A stretch of DNA of 64,000 nucleotides from Bacteroidales bacterium (GTDB lineage: Bacteria; Bacteroidota; Bacteroidia; Bacteroidales; WRLA01), in contig WRLA01000008.1 of the NCBI GenBank assembly GCA_009777825.1, positions 1 to 64,000 on the forward strand. The letters run 5' to 3'. A program made the translations under genes and the position numbers. The number at the start of each line of letters is the position of its first letter. Position 1 is the first letter of the stretch. This document shows positions 51,439-58,976 of the stretch, piece by piece. The notes under the pieces are model-generated. The model was not told the DNA's origin, ran no database searches, and saw nothing but the letters and a program-made list of their open reading frames with translations.

Positions 51439-51568
51439 CCATGTTTTTAGATGAAAAATAAATCATTGATAGTCAAATAGATGTTGTTTTAAAATTGAAA
51501 AAAAACGGGAAAATGAAAAAAAAATGAAAAAAAATTTGTTCAAATGATATGATTATGTAAAAAATATC

Positions 51569-51576
51569 TATCTTTG
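51569..51576 (+). promoter_or_regulatory. Promoter box TATCTTTG
   Basis: TATCTTTG lies 26 bases before ATG 51602 of the histone-like gene in a very AT-rich leader. Confidence 0.7.
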
Positions 51577-51601
51577 CCCAAACTTATAAAAATCAATAGA
51601 C

Positions 51602-51778
51602 ATGAAAGAGTTAGTAAACAAAATTCAAGCGGAGATAGATGTTTTCGTAAAGGAAGCCGCCGCACAAGCAGAAAAAGGAAATAAGGCTGCCGGCACCCGT
51701 GCCAGAAAAGCCGCGTTGGAATTGAGTAAGTTAATGAAAGAATTCCGCAAAGTATCGGTAGAAGAAGCGAAAAAATAA
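51602..51778 (+). CDS. Histone H1-like (Hc1-type) DNA-binding protein
   Basis: The 58-residue protein reads MKELVNKIQAEIDVFVKEAA, then AQAEKGNKAAGTRARKAALE and LSKLMKEFRKVSVEEAKK. It matches the short Hc1-like histone H1 family of Bacteroidetes: an N-terminal helix, the KGNKAAGTRARKA motif and a basic C-terminal helix. It probably binds DNA non-specifically in the nucleoid. It has its own promoter box and a strong hairpin terminator, so it is a single-gene unit. Confidence 0.88.
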   Translation: MKELVNKIQAEIDVFVKEAAAQAEKGNKAAGTRARKAALELSKLMKEFRKVSVEEAKK

Positions 51779-51800
51779 TTTTTCCCTTTTTTGCGAAACG

Positions 51801-51833
51801 AAAAGAGGGTGCGACAAGCGGCGCCCTCTTTTT
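51801..51833 (+). terminator. Rho-independent terminator
   Basis: AAAAGAGGGTGC, a short loop, then GCGCCCTCTTTTT. It lies 22 bases after the histone-like gene. Confidence 0.85.
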
Positions 51834-51893
51834 GTAATTGTGTTTGGAAACGTTACATAAAAATAGTAAACAAATCTTAAAAACTTATTGATA

Positions 51894-52310
51894 ATGAATA
51901 TAAAACCACAAGCGGTAGCCGTATGGAAAGGCTCCGGCAAAGAAGGAACAGGACATCTGTCCACACGCAGCAATGCGTTACAAGAAACGCCCTACACGTT
52001 CAAATCGCGTTTTGAAGGCGGCGTTGGCACCACCCCTGAAGAATTAGTTGCAGCGGCGCATGCCGGCTGTTTCACCATGAAGTTGGCTTTTGAAATCGGA
52101 GCGGCAGGCTTTGTCCCCGACTCGTTGAATACCAACTGTTCCGTAAAGTTTGAAAATGGCGCCGTTATCGCCTCAACCCTGCACGTAACCGGAATCGTCC
52201 CGAACATGACGGACGAGAAATTTCAGGAAGTCATCCGGGAAGCAGGGAAAAACTGCCCGATATCAAAACTGCTGAATGCGGAGATCATCGTGAGCGGAGA
52301 GATGGCGTGA
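51894..52310 (+). CDS. OsmC/Ohr-family peroxiredoxin-like protein
   Basis: The 138-residue protein has the OsmC fold with the two redox cysteines in AAHAGCFTMKLAFE and GKNCPISKLL, and the N-terminal AVWKGSGKEGTGHLST. OsmC proteins reduce organic hydroperoxides in the cytoplasm. ATG 51894 is the first ATG in the frame. Confidence 0.92.
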   Translation: MNIKPQAVAVWKGSGKEGTGHLSTRSNALQETPYTFKSRFEGGVGTTPEELVAAAHAGCFTMKLAFEIGAAGFVPDSLNTNCSVKFENGAVIASTLHVTGIVPNMTDEKFQEVIREAGKNCPISKLLNAEIIVSGEMA

Positions 52311-52345
52311 TGCTTACAATCCGTTTTTGTTGATGACTTTCAATG

Positions 52346-52353
52346 TACTTTTG
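52346..52353 (+). promoter_or_regulatory. Promoter box TACTTTTG
   Basis: TACTTTTG lies 30 bases before ATG 52383. Confidence 0.5.
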
Positions 52354-52382
52354 CATCTGACTTTTATTAAAATAGTAAGGAT

Positions 52383-53174
52383 ATGAATTTACAAAAATTA
52401 TTTTTAACACAAAATGAGTGTTACAAAGAAGGAACAACGATGACGCTTGTCGGTATTATGGTACATTCTACCGGTGCGAGCAATCCTAATTTGAAAAGGT
52501 ATGTCAATCCCGATGACGGGCTTCTCGGACATAACCCGAATAATAATCATTGGAACCAGCCCCAGCCGGATAATATGAAAAAATGCGTACATGCCTTTAT
52601 CGGTAAATTGGCAAATGGCGATATTGCCACCTATCAAACATTGCCATGGGATATGCCCGGATGGCATGCGGGAGGCTCGGCAAATAACGGATACATAGGT
52701 TTTGAAATTTGTGAAGACAACTTAACCGATAAAACGTATTTCGATGCAGTGTATCAGGAAGCGGTTGAACTCACTACCATGCTTTGCGAACAATATAACA
52801 TCAAACCGGAATATCCCGCTGTTATTTGTCATAGTGAAGGAAAAAGTCTGAATATCGCCAGCAATCACACCGACGTCATGCACTGGTTTCCGAAACACAA
52901 TAAAAGCATGGATACGTTCCGCGCGGATGTGGCAAAAGCAATGGGTTATGTAACAGTTCCGAATTATCCGCTGTTAAAAAGAGGCGATAAAGGAGACGCG
53001 GTTAAAACCATGCAAAGTAAACTAAACGATTTTGGATATAACTTAACCATTGACGGAGATTTTGGACCCGCTACCGAAACAGCCTTAAAAGATTATCAAC
53101 AGCAAAACGGTTTAACAGTGGACGGTATATGCGGTCCTAACACTTGGTCAGCGTTAAATAACCAAGATGAATAA
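52383..53174 (+). CDS. Endolysin-like N-acetylmuramoyl-L-alanine amidase with peptidoglycan-binding domain
   Basis: The 263-residue protein has an Amidase_2/PGRP domain (about 15-190) with likely zinc ligands in IMVHSTG, WHAGGSANNGYIGFEICEDN and ASNHTDVMHWF, and a C-terminal PG_binding_1 domain (LKRGDKGDAVKTMQSKLNDF, DFGPATETALKDYQ). It has no signal peptide and looks like phage or Firmicute CwlA-type endolysins, so transfer from such a source is likely. Base use is more AT-rich than in the uvrC gene, whose start it overlaps by eight bases. Confidence 0.87.
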   Translation: MNLQKLFLTQNECYKEGTTMTLVGIMVHSTGASNPNLKRYVNPDDGLLGHNPNNNHWNQPQPDNMKKCVHAFIGKLANGDIATYQTLPWDMPGWHAGGSANNGYIGFEICEDNLTDKTYFDAVYQEAVELTTMLCEQYNIKPEYPAVICHSEGKSLNIASNHTDVMHWFPKHNKSMDTFRADVAKAMGYVTVPNYPLLKRGDKGDAVKTMQSKLNDFGYNLTIDGDFGPATETALKDYQQQNGLTVDGICGPNTWSALNNQDE

Positions 53175-54975
53175 CGTTCAACCGGAACTAACCTCCCTCA
53201 TCCGTACCCTTCCCGAAAAGCCGGGCGTCTATCAGTATTTCAACAAAAACGGCGAAATCATCTACATCGGCAAGGCGCGAAATCTCAAGAAACGGGTGTC
53301 GTCGTACTTTGTCCGGCAGCACGTCAGCGCCAAGACCGCGCTGTTAGTCAGCAAGATAGCCGACATCAAAACCATCTCCGTCGCCACCGAAAGCGATGCC
53401 CTGTTCCTCGAAAATGTGCTGATAAAACAGTACAAGCCGCGTTACAACATCATGCTCAAAGACGACAAGACCTATCCATGGATTTGCATTGATAATGAGC
53501 CGTTTCAACGTATTTTCCCGACCCGCAATATTGTTCGCAACGGTTCGGAATATTTCGGACCGTATCCGTCGCTACGCAATGTCAACGTCATTCTCGAATT
53601 AATTCGCAATATCTATCCGTTGCGTTCCTGCCGCTTGCCGCTGAGTCCGGAAAAAATCAACGCCGGAAAATATAACGTATGTCTCGAATACCACATCGGA
53701 AACTGCGCCGCCCCCTGCGAAGGAAAACAATCGCTGGATGACTACATGGCGATGATTCGCAACATCCGCGAAATCATCAAAGGGAACATCAAAACGGTAT
53801 TGAAGTCACTTCGCGACGAGATGCTGCAACATGCCGAAACGTTGGATTTTGAAAAGGCGCAAGTCGTGAAACAGAAGTACGACCGGTTGCTGCAATATCA
53901 AAGCAAAAGTGTGGTAGTCAGTCCCGACATTACCGACTTGGATGTTTTTTCCATCAGCGCCTCCCCGACGGACGCTTTCGTCAACTTTATTGGAATCGTC
54001 AACGGTGCTATCGTCAAATCGAGGATGCTGGCGTTGAAAAAACGGTTGGACGAGACGCCCGAAGAGTTGTTGAGTTTAGCCATCGTAGAGTTGCGTCAGC
54101 AGCAGCAGAGTACGGCTCACGAAATCATCGTCCCCTTTCTTCCCGACGCCGAATTGGATGGCGTCTCCTACACCGTTCCGCAACGCGGCGACAAGCGCAA
54201 ACTGCTGGAACTCTCCGACCGCAACGTCCGTCTGCACCGGATAGGACAGGAAAAACTACAGAAAATCACCGACCCCGAACTGCACACCACCCGCCTCATG
54301 AGCACCATGCAGACCGACTTGCGCATGACCGTCCCGCCGGCATATATCGAATGTTTCGACAACTCCAACATACAGGGCGCCTATCCGGTCGCCTCCATGG
54401 TCGTCTTTCGCAACGGCAAACCGTCGAAGAAAGAGTACCGCCATTTCAACATCAAAACCGTCGAAGGTCCCAACGACTTTGCCTCGATGGAAGAGGTGAT
54501 CTACCGCCGTTACCACCGCCTCTTGGACGAGAAACAGGAACTCCCGCAACTCATCGTCGTTGACGGCGGAAAAGGACAGTTGAGTTCCGCCCTCAACAGC
54601 CTCGAAAAGTTGGACTTAAAAGGGAAAATCACCATCATCAGCATCGCCAAACGGTTGGAGGAGATATATTTTCCGGGCGATTCGCTCCCGTTGTATATTG
54701 ACAAGACCTCGCAAACGCTGAAAATCATCCAGCAACTGCGCAACGAAGCCCACCGTTTCGGCATCACCCACCACCGCAACCGTCGCAGCAAACACGCTTT
54801 CGTCAGCGAAATGAACGCCATCCCCGGCATTGGAGAGAAAACCATCGAGACGCTATTGAAGAAATACGGTTCTTTCGCACAAATCAAAAAAGTGACGGAA
54901 GAGGAGTTGGCTACCGTCGTTGGGAAAGCAAAAGCGAGGGTTTTGAGTAAAGAGGTTGCTACATTTGTGAAATAG
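53167..54975 (+). CDS. uvrC: Excinuclease ABC subunit C
   Basis: The 602-residue nucleotide-excision-repair nuclease has the GIY-YIG domain (KPGVYQYFNKNGEIIYIGKA), a UVR motif (LDFEKAQVVKQKYDRL), the RNase-H-like domain (IECFDNSNIQGAYPVASMVV) and C-terminal helix-hairpin-helix (IPGIGEKTIETLLKKYGSFA). It cuts on both sides of lesions held by UvrB. It overlaps the upstream amidase gene by 8 bases and the convergent kinase gene by 17 bases. Confidence 0.96.
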   Translation: MNNVQPELTSLIRTLPEKPGVYQYFNKNGEIIYIGKARNLKKRVSSYFVRQHVSAKTALLVSKIADIKTISVATESDALFLENVLIKQYKPRYNIMLKDDKTYPWICIDNEPFQRIFPTRNIVRNGSEYFGPYPSLRNVNVILELIRNIYPLRSCRLPLSPEKINAGKYNVCLEYHIGNCAAPCEGKQSLDDYMAMIRNIREIIKGNIKTVLKSLRDEMLQHAETLDFEKAQVVKQKYDRLLQYQSKSVVVSPDITDLDVFSISASPTDAFVNFIGIVNGAIVKSRMLALKKRLDETPEELLSLAIVELRQQQQSTAHEIIVPFLPDAELDGVSYTVPQRGDKRKLLELSDRNVRLHRIGQEKLQKITDPELHTTRLMSTMQTDLRMTVPPAYIECFDNSNIQGAYPVASMVVFRNGKPSKKEYRHFNIKTVEGPNDFASMEEVIYRRYHRLLDEKQELPQLIVVDGGKGQLSSALNSLEKLDLKGKITIISIAKRLEEIYFPGDSLPLYIDKTSQTLKIIQQLRNEAHRFGITHHRNRRSKHAFVSEMNAIPGIGEKTIETLLKKYGSFAQIKKVTEEELATVVGKAKARVLSKEVATFVK

Positions 54976-55513
54976 GGAACTTGTTGATTTTCTCATAAAG
55001 TTGTGTGATATCCCCATTATTTTCTATACAAATATCCGCCATTTCGATACATTTTCGCAGATTTTGTTTGTTGGGGTCGTCGGAGTTCATTTCGCGCGTT
55101 TCGTTGGCGGAAAACTCTTCAAAACCGATGTGGTCTGTCTCCGACCCGCGCAGTGTAACTCGTTGATAACGAATGGCGATGTCGGCGTCAACGGCAATTA
55201 ACAGAAAATCACCTTTTGCACGCAACGAGAGAGCCTCACCCGGCGTGCGGATGCTTTCGATGATACTGTTGCGGTTGTTCTTTTTAGCCTCTTCGTAGAG
55301 GCAGTCGGTGATGTATGAAGAGGTATGGTTTGCTCGTAAATCGTTGGCAACCAATACCATAGAATCTCTGTTGACAGGCAGATTCCGTTTTTCTATCTCT
55401 TTGATTAAAAACGCACGCACCGAATAATGGGAAAAGTTTTTCTCTTGCACCAAATAGTCCACCACTGTTCCTTTCCCTGCGCCCAAAGTACCGGTTATTC
55501 CTATGATAAGCAT
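54959..55513 (-). CDS. P-loop nucleotide/nucleoside kinase-like protein
   Basis: The 184-residue protein has an N-terminal P-loop (IIGITGTLGAGKGTVVDYLV) and a layout like dephospho-CoA or adenylate kinases (IIESIRTPGEALSLRAKGDF, LIAVDADIAIRYQRVTLRGS). Its substrate is unclear. Its end overlaps the convergent uvrC gene by 17 bases. The pgi gene lies upstream on the same strand, 15 bases away. Confidence 0.8.
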   Translation of the reverse strand: MLIIGITGTLGAGKGTVVDYLVQEKNFSHYSVRAFLIKEIEKRNLPVNRDSMVLVANDLRANHTSSYITDCLYEEAKKNNRNSIIESIRTPGEALSLRAKGDFLLIAVDADIAIRYQRVTLRGSETDHIGFEEFSANETREMNSDDPNKQNLRKCIEMADICIENNGDITQLYEKINKFPISQM

Positions 55514-55528
55514 CGTGGATATAATTTG

Positions 55529-57190
55529 TTATTTACCCTCTTCGTTTCTGTATTCTTTGAATTTTTGAATAAGTCCTGCGGTAGAAGCGTCGTGTTTTGA
55601 GGTTTTTCGGGTTTCGTCAAGTTCCGGTAAGATATTCAATGCCAACTGTTTACCGAGTTCGACGCCAAACTGGTCGAAACTGTAAATATTCCAAATAATG
55701 CCTTGCACAAAGATACGATGCTCGAACAAGGCTATCAAACTTCCCAATATCTCAGGCGTTAACTTCCTGTAAATGATGGAGATGCTGGGGATGTCTCCGT
55801 CGAAAACCTTGTGGGGCAACAGTTTGTCAATCGTCTCTTTCGGCAACTTTTGGCGTTGCAGTTCGTTTAGGACTTCTTCGTCGGTTTTTCCTTTCATCAG
55901 CGCTTCCGATTGCGCTAAGAAGTTGGAAAACAGAACTTTGTGATGGTCGTCCAAGTCATTGAGCGGGATGGCGGGCGCCATGAAGATACAGGGGATTTTG
56001 GTAGTTCCCTGATGGATGAGTTGGTAGAACGAGTGTTGCCCGTTGGTTCCGGGTTCGCCCCAGACGATGGGAGCGGTGGTCAATTCGGCATAACAGCCTT
56101 GTCGGTCAATAGATTTCCCGTTGCTTTCCATCGCCGCTTGCTGCAAATATGCCGGAAAGCGCTCCAAATACTGGTCGTAGGGCAACACGGCTTCGGTGTT
56201 CAAATGGTGAAAATTGTTATACAAGATGCCCAGCAAGGCAAAAACGACCGGCATGTTTTTATCCAACGGCGCACTGCGAAAATGTCTATCCATCTGATAC
56301 GCGCCCATCAACAATTTCTCAAAATGCTCATAACCAACGTAACAGGCAATAGACAATCCTACCGCCGACCACAACGAGAAACGACCGCCCACGAAATCCC
56401 AAAAACGGAACATGTTGTCGGGATGAATGCCAAACTCGCTCACCGCCTTTTCGTTGGTCGAGACGGCAACAAAGTGTTTCTCAACGGCTTGCTCCGGCGC
56501 ATGTTGCAAAAACCACTTCCGCGCGGTATGGGCGTTGAGCATGGTTTCCTGCGTGGTAAACGTTTTGGAGACAATCAGAAAGAGCGTCGTTTCGGGATTC
56601 ACCTCTTTGAGCGTTTCGGCAATATGGCTGCCGTCAACGTTGGAGACAAAATGCGCCTTCATCCCATCTAATGCGTAGTGTTTCAACGCCTTGCACACCA
56701 TCATCGGTCCTAAATCGGAACCGCCGATGCCGATGTTGACGATGGTGTCTATCTTTTTACCCGAAAAACCACGCCACGCCCCTTCGTGGATTTTCTTGGT
56801 GAAATCTCTCATCTGCTCCTGCACGGCGCGTATTTGCGGCATCACGTCGTGTCCGTCAACAAAGACCGGCTCGGTTGAGAAATTGCGGAGGGCAGTGTGC
56901 AGAACGGCGCGCTTCTCCGTCTCGTTGATTTTTTCACCCGAAAACATCTGCTCTATCGCCAACGGCAGTTCACAACTCTCCGCCAACGCACGAAGCAGGT
57001 AGATGGTTTTTTCGGAGACGTGGCTCTTCGAATAGTCGAAAAACAGCCCGTCCGTCTCTAATGAAAATTTGGAAAACCGCTCGGAATCGTCCATAAACAA
57101 CTCCTCCAGCGTCGCCACCATCTCGTAATTTACGTGATGTTCCAAGTGCGACCATGCGGCAACTTTTTTCGGATCTATCGAAGGTAACAT
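55529..57190 (-). CDS. pgi: Glucose-6-phosphate isomerase
   Basis: From ATG 57190 the enzyme has 553 residues. It has the PGI signatures (IVNIGIGGSDLGPMMVCKAL, FLIVSKTFTTQETMLNAHTA, GGRFSLWSAVGLSIACYVGY, FDQFGVELGKQLA). It interconverts glucose-6-P and fructose-6-P in glycolysis. The start follows the TACATTTG box and ATCATG leader; the longer open frame upstream runs through the promoter. Confidence 0.96.
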   Translation of the reverse strand: MLPSIDPKKVAAWSHLEHHVNYEMVATLEELFMDDSERFSKFSLETDGLFFDYSKSHVSEKTIYLLRALAESCELPLAIEQMFSGEKINETEKRAVLHTALRNFSTEPVFVDGHDVMPQIRAVQEQMRDFTKKIHEGAWRGFSGKKIDTIVNIGIGGSDLGPMMVCKALKHYALDGMKAHFVSNVDGSHIAETLKEVNPETTLFLIVSKTFTTQETMLNAHTARKWFLQHAPEQAVEKHFVAVSTNEKAVSEFGIHPDNMFRFWDFVGGRFSLWSAVGLSIACYVGYEHFEKLLMGAYQMDRHFRSAPLDKNMPVVFALLGILYNNFHHLNTEAVLPYDQYLERFPAYLQQAAMESNGKSIDRQGCYAELTTAPIVWGEPGTNGQHSFYQLIHQGTTKIPCIFMAPAIPLNDLDDHHKVLFSNFLAQSEALMKGKTDEEVLNELQRQKLPKETIDKLLPHKVFDGDIPSISIIYRKLTPEILGSLIALFEHRIFVQGIIWNIYSFDQFGVELGKQLALNILPELDETRKTSKHDASTAGLIQKFKEYRNEEGK

Positions 57191-57218
57191 GATGAAATCT
57201 ATATTAGTTACAAAGGCG

Positions 57219-57226
57219 CAAATGTA
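57219..57226 (-). promoter_or_regulatory. Promoter box TACATTTG (minus strand) for pgi
   Basis: CAAATGTA on the plus strand, 28 bases before ATG 57190. Confidence 0.65.
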
Positions 57227-57239
57227 CAAAAAATTTTCG

Positions 57240-57333
57240 AATGGAGCGCAGCGAAATCAGGGCAAACGCATTAAAAATTTCTGTCATACACCCCTCATAT
57301 CTCATATCACACATCGCACATCGCATATCGCTC
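57240..57333. repeat. Dispersed repeats between HlyD and pgi
   Basis: CAGGGCAAACGCATTAAAA (57258-57276) also occurs at 124-142, here without its inverted partner; TGTCATACACCC follows, then CATATCACACATCGCACATC and related units up to the HlyD stop codon. The repeats probably end the exporter transcript. Confidence 0.75.
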
Positions 57334-58722
57334 TCACCTCTTAATCAGCGCCTTCACCGGATTGAAAAACCGCTCAATCAGCCGCAAATCCTCGGTGATG
57401 ATTTCGGCAGTGCCGGACATCTCCTGAGAGAAATCCAAGGTTTTACCGTAATTGGTAGTAAGATTGTCCGGAAATTCAACCTCCACCATCGTAAATTTCC
57501 CCTGCTGCGTGGCGACGGGAACTAACGATATATTTTTCACCTTCCCCCGCACCATCCCGAACTCCATATACGGATATCCGTCGAACTTGACATTGACGGC
57601 TTGTCCGACCTTGACTTTTCCGGCACCCTGCGCAGGCAACATGATTTTACCGGTGATTTGGGCACTCCCCTCCGGCACGATGCTCAGCAAAGCTTCGCCG
57701 GCGGTGATGTGCTGATTCTTCTGCCACGGTCGGGTCATGGAGACCTTGCCGGCGCCGGCACTTTTGAAAACGTATTGCAGCTCCCACTGGTTGATTTGCG
57801 ATTGTAATGCTTCGTAAGCGCCTGATAATGAAGACAAAAGTTCTTTCTCTTTCTCATCGGATTGCTGTTGGAGGTCGAAGATATTTTGCTCGTACTGCGC
57901 GATAGTGAGCGCAATGTTGTCAATGGACGAGAGGGTGCTCTGGTAGGCTTGCTGTACTTGCAGAAAGGCGCTACGAGCGGTCTCGTACTCCACCAAGGCG
58001 ATGGCATTCCGGACGTACAAGATTGAATCTGAGGCAAAAAGACGTTCCTGCGTCGCCAGTTGTTGACGGCTGAGGTCGCACTGCGTGCGGGTGCGCTGTT
58101 GAAGTTGCTGTTGCAGGGCGATTTGTCGGCGTAAGGCGTTGATTTTCTGGTTGTAGTAGTCGGCTTGGATGAAATAGTCGTAGTCTTCGCAGGATTTGAT
58201 GAATTGGTGGTAGTGGGGCTGGAGTTCGCCGAGGGTGAGACCGTAAGACCGTAAGACTGCAAGACCGTAAGACATTTTCTCTGTGAAACTCTGTGCCCTC
58301 CGTGTCTCTGTGCTGAAAAAAATCAACGCCTCTTTCAACACCAACACATCCCCAAAATCCGCCGGATTCTCAATCACCGCCAGATACCGGTCTTTCTCAA
58401 CCATCTCATTATCAGAAACAAACAGCGTATCCAACTTCCCCGTCGCCCGTGCCACCAACGTAACGGGAAGATTCTCGGTCGTAACTTCAACGGTAGCCGA
58501 CACCACATCGGGATATTTGAAAAAGTAACTCCCGACAAACACCACCGCAATGACAACCATTATCACCGTGATGCCCCACCGGATGACCCAGCGCGGCGGA
58601 CGTCCTAAGACCTCTTGGACGGGTGGGGATTTGAGTTCGAGCCCCCCCAAGCCCCCCCGAAGGGGGGGATGTGGGCTTTCACACGTGCTACTTCTGTCTG
58701 AACTGTGATTTATTTGATTCAT
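57334..58722 (-). CDS. HlyD-family peptide-export adaptor protein
   Basis: The 462-residue protein has one membrane helix (WVIRWGITVIMVVIAVVFVG, about 45-64), a lipoyl-like half (VARATGKLDTLFVSDNEMVE), a long coiled coil (about 180-300) and the closing beta-barrel domain (VKVGQAVNVKFDGYPYMEFG). It would link the ABC exporter to an outer-membrane duct. Two parts are translated dispersed repeats: residues of about 14-28 (SPHPPLRGGLGGLEL) and about 134-159 (STETRRAQSFTEKMSYGLAV and on to LRSYG), the second in the region where related adaptors have an ordinary helix. Both keep the frame. Confidence 0.88.
   Translation of the reverse strand: MNQINHSSDRSSTCESPHPPLRGGLGGLELKSPPVQEVLGRPPRWVIRWGITVIMVVIAVVFVGSYFFKYPDVVSATVEVTTENLPVTLVARATGKLDTLFVSDNEMVEKDRYLAVIENPADFGDVLVLKEALIFFSTETRRAQSFTEKMSYGLAVLRSYGLTLGELQPHYHQFIKSCEDYDYFIQADYYNQKINALRRQIALQQQLQQRTRTQCDLSRQQLATQERLFASDSILYVRNAIALVEYETARSAFLQVQQAYQSTLSSIDNIALTIAQYEQNIFDLQQQSDEKEKELLSSLSGAYEALQSQINQWELQYVFKSAGAGKVSMTRPWQKNQHITAGEALLSIVPEGSAQITGKIMLPAQGAGKVKVGQAVNVKFDGYPYMEFGMVRGKVKNISLVPVATQQGKFTMVEVEFPDNLTTNYGKTLDFSQEMSGTAEIITEDLRLIERFFNPVKALIKR
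58245..58322. repeat. Dispersed repeat in frame inside the HlyD gene
   Basis: TTTTTCAGCACAGAGACACG, GAGGGCACAGAGTTTCACAG and AGAAAATGTCTTACGGTCTT (minus strand) follow the module order seen in the gaps at 12170-12235, 49825-49952 and 58760-58860. It encodes STETRRAQSFTEKMSYG and then LAVLRSYG. Confidence 0.85.
58640..58680. repeat. CCCCCCAAGCCCCCCCGAAG repeat in frame near the HlyD N-terminus
   Basis: GCCCCCCCAAGCCCCCCCGA then AGGGGGGGATGTGGGC. It can fold through the C7/G7 tracts. Nearly the same unit is at 61010-61045 in the ABC gene, and a shorter form is at 39512-39544 and 58944-58976. Confidence 0.85.
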
Positions 58723-58744
58723 CTGATTTATTTGATTTTTTTTG

Positions 58745-58976
58745 CCACTAATTCACTAATTTTCTCTGTGCAACTCTGTGAACTTTGTGTCTCTGTGTTG
58801 AGTTTTTTTATTCAGCACAGAGGCGCAGAGAATCACAGAGTTTCACAGAGTTTTTTATCATTTTATCCCTTTTTATCTATCTTTATCCATCTTTATCCAT
58901 CATTAACACCTTTTTTTTGAGAAACTCAGGTAGCATCCTCACACCCCCCCCATTCGGGGGGGCTTGGGGGGGCTTA
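58745..58976. repeat. Dispersed repeat cluster between HlyD and the ABC exporter
   Basis: TTCTCTGTGCAACTCTGTGA is followed by its approximate inverse TTCAGCACAGAGGCGCAGAG and TCACAGAGTTTCACAGAG; TTTATCCATC repeats follow; a CACACCCCCCCCATTCGGGG unit then GGGGCTTGGGGG overlaps the stop codon of the ABC gene. There is no gene here. Confidence 0.8.
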
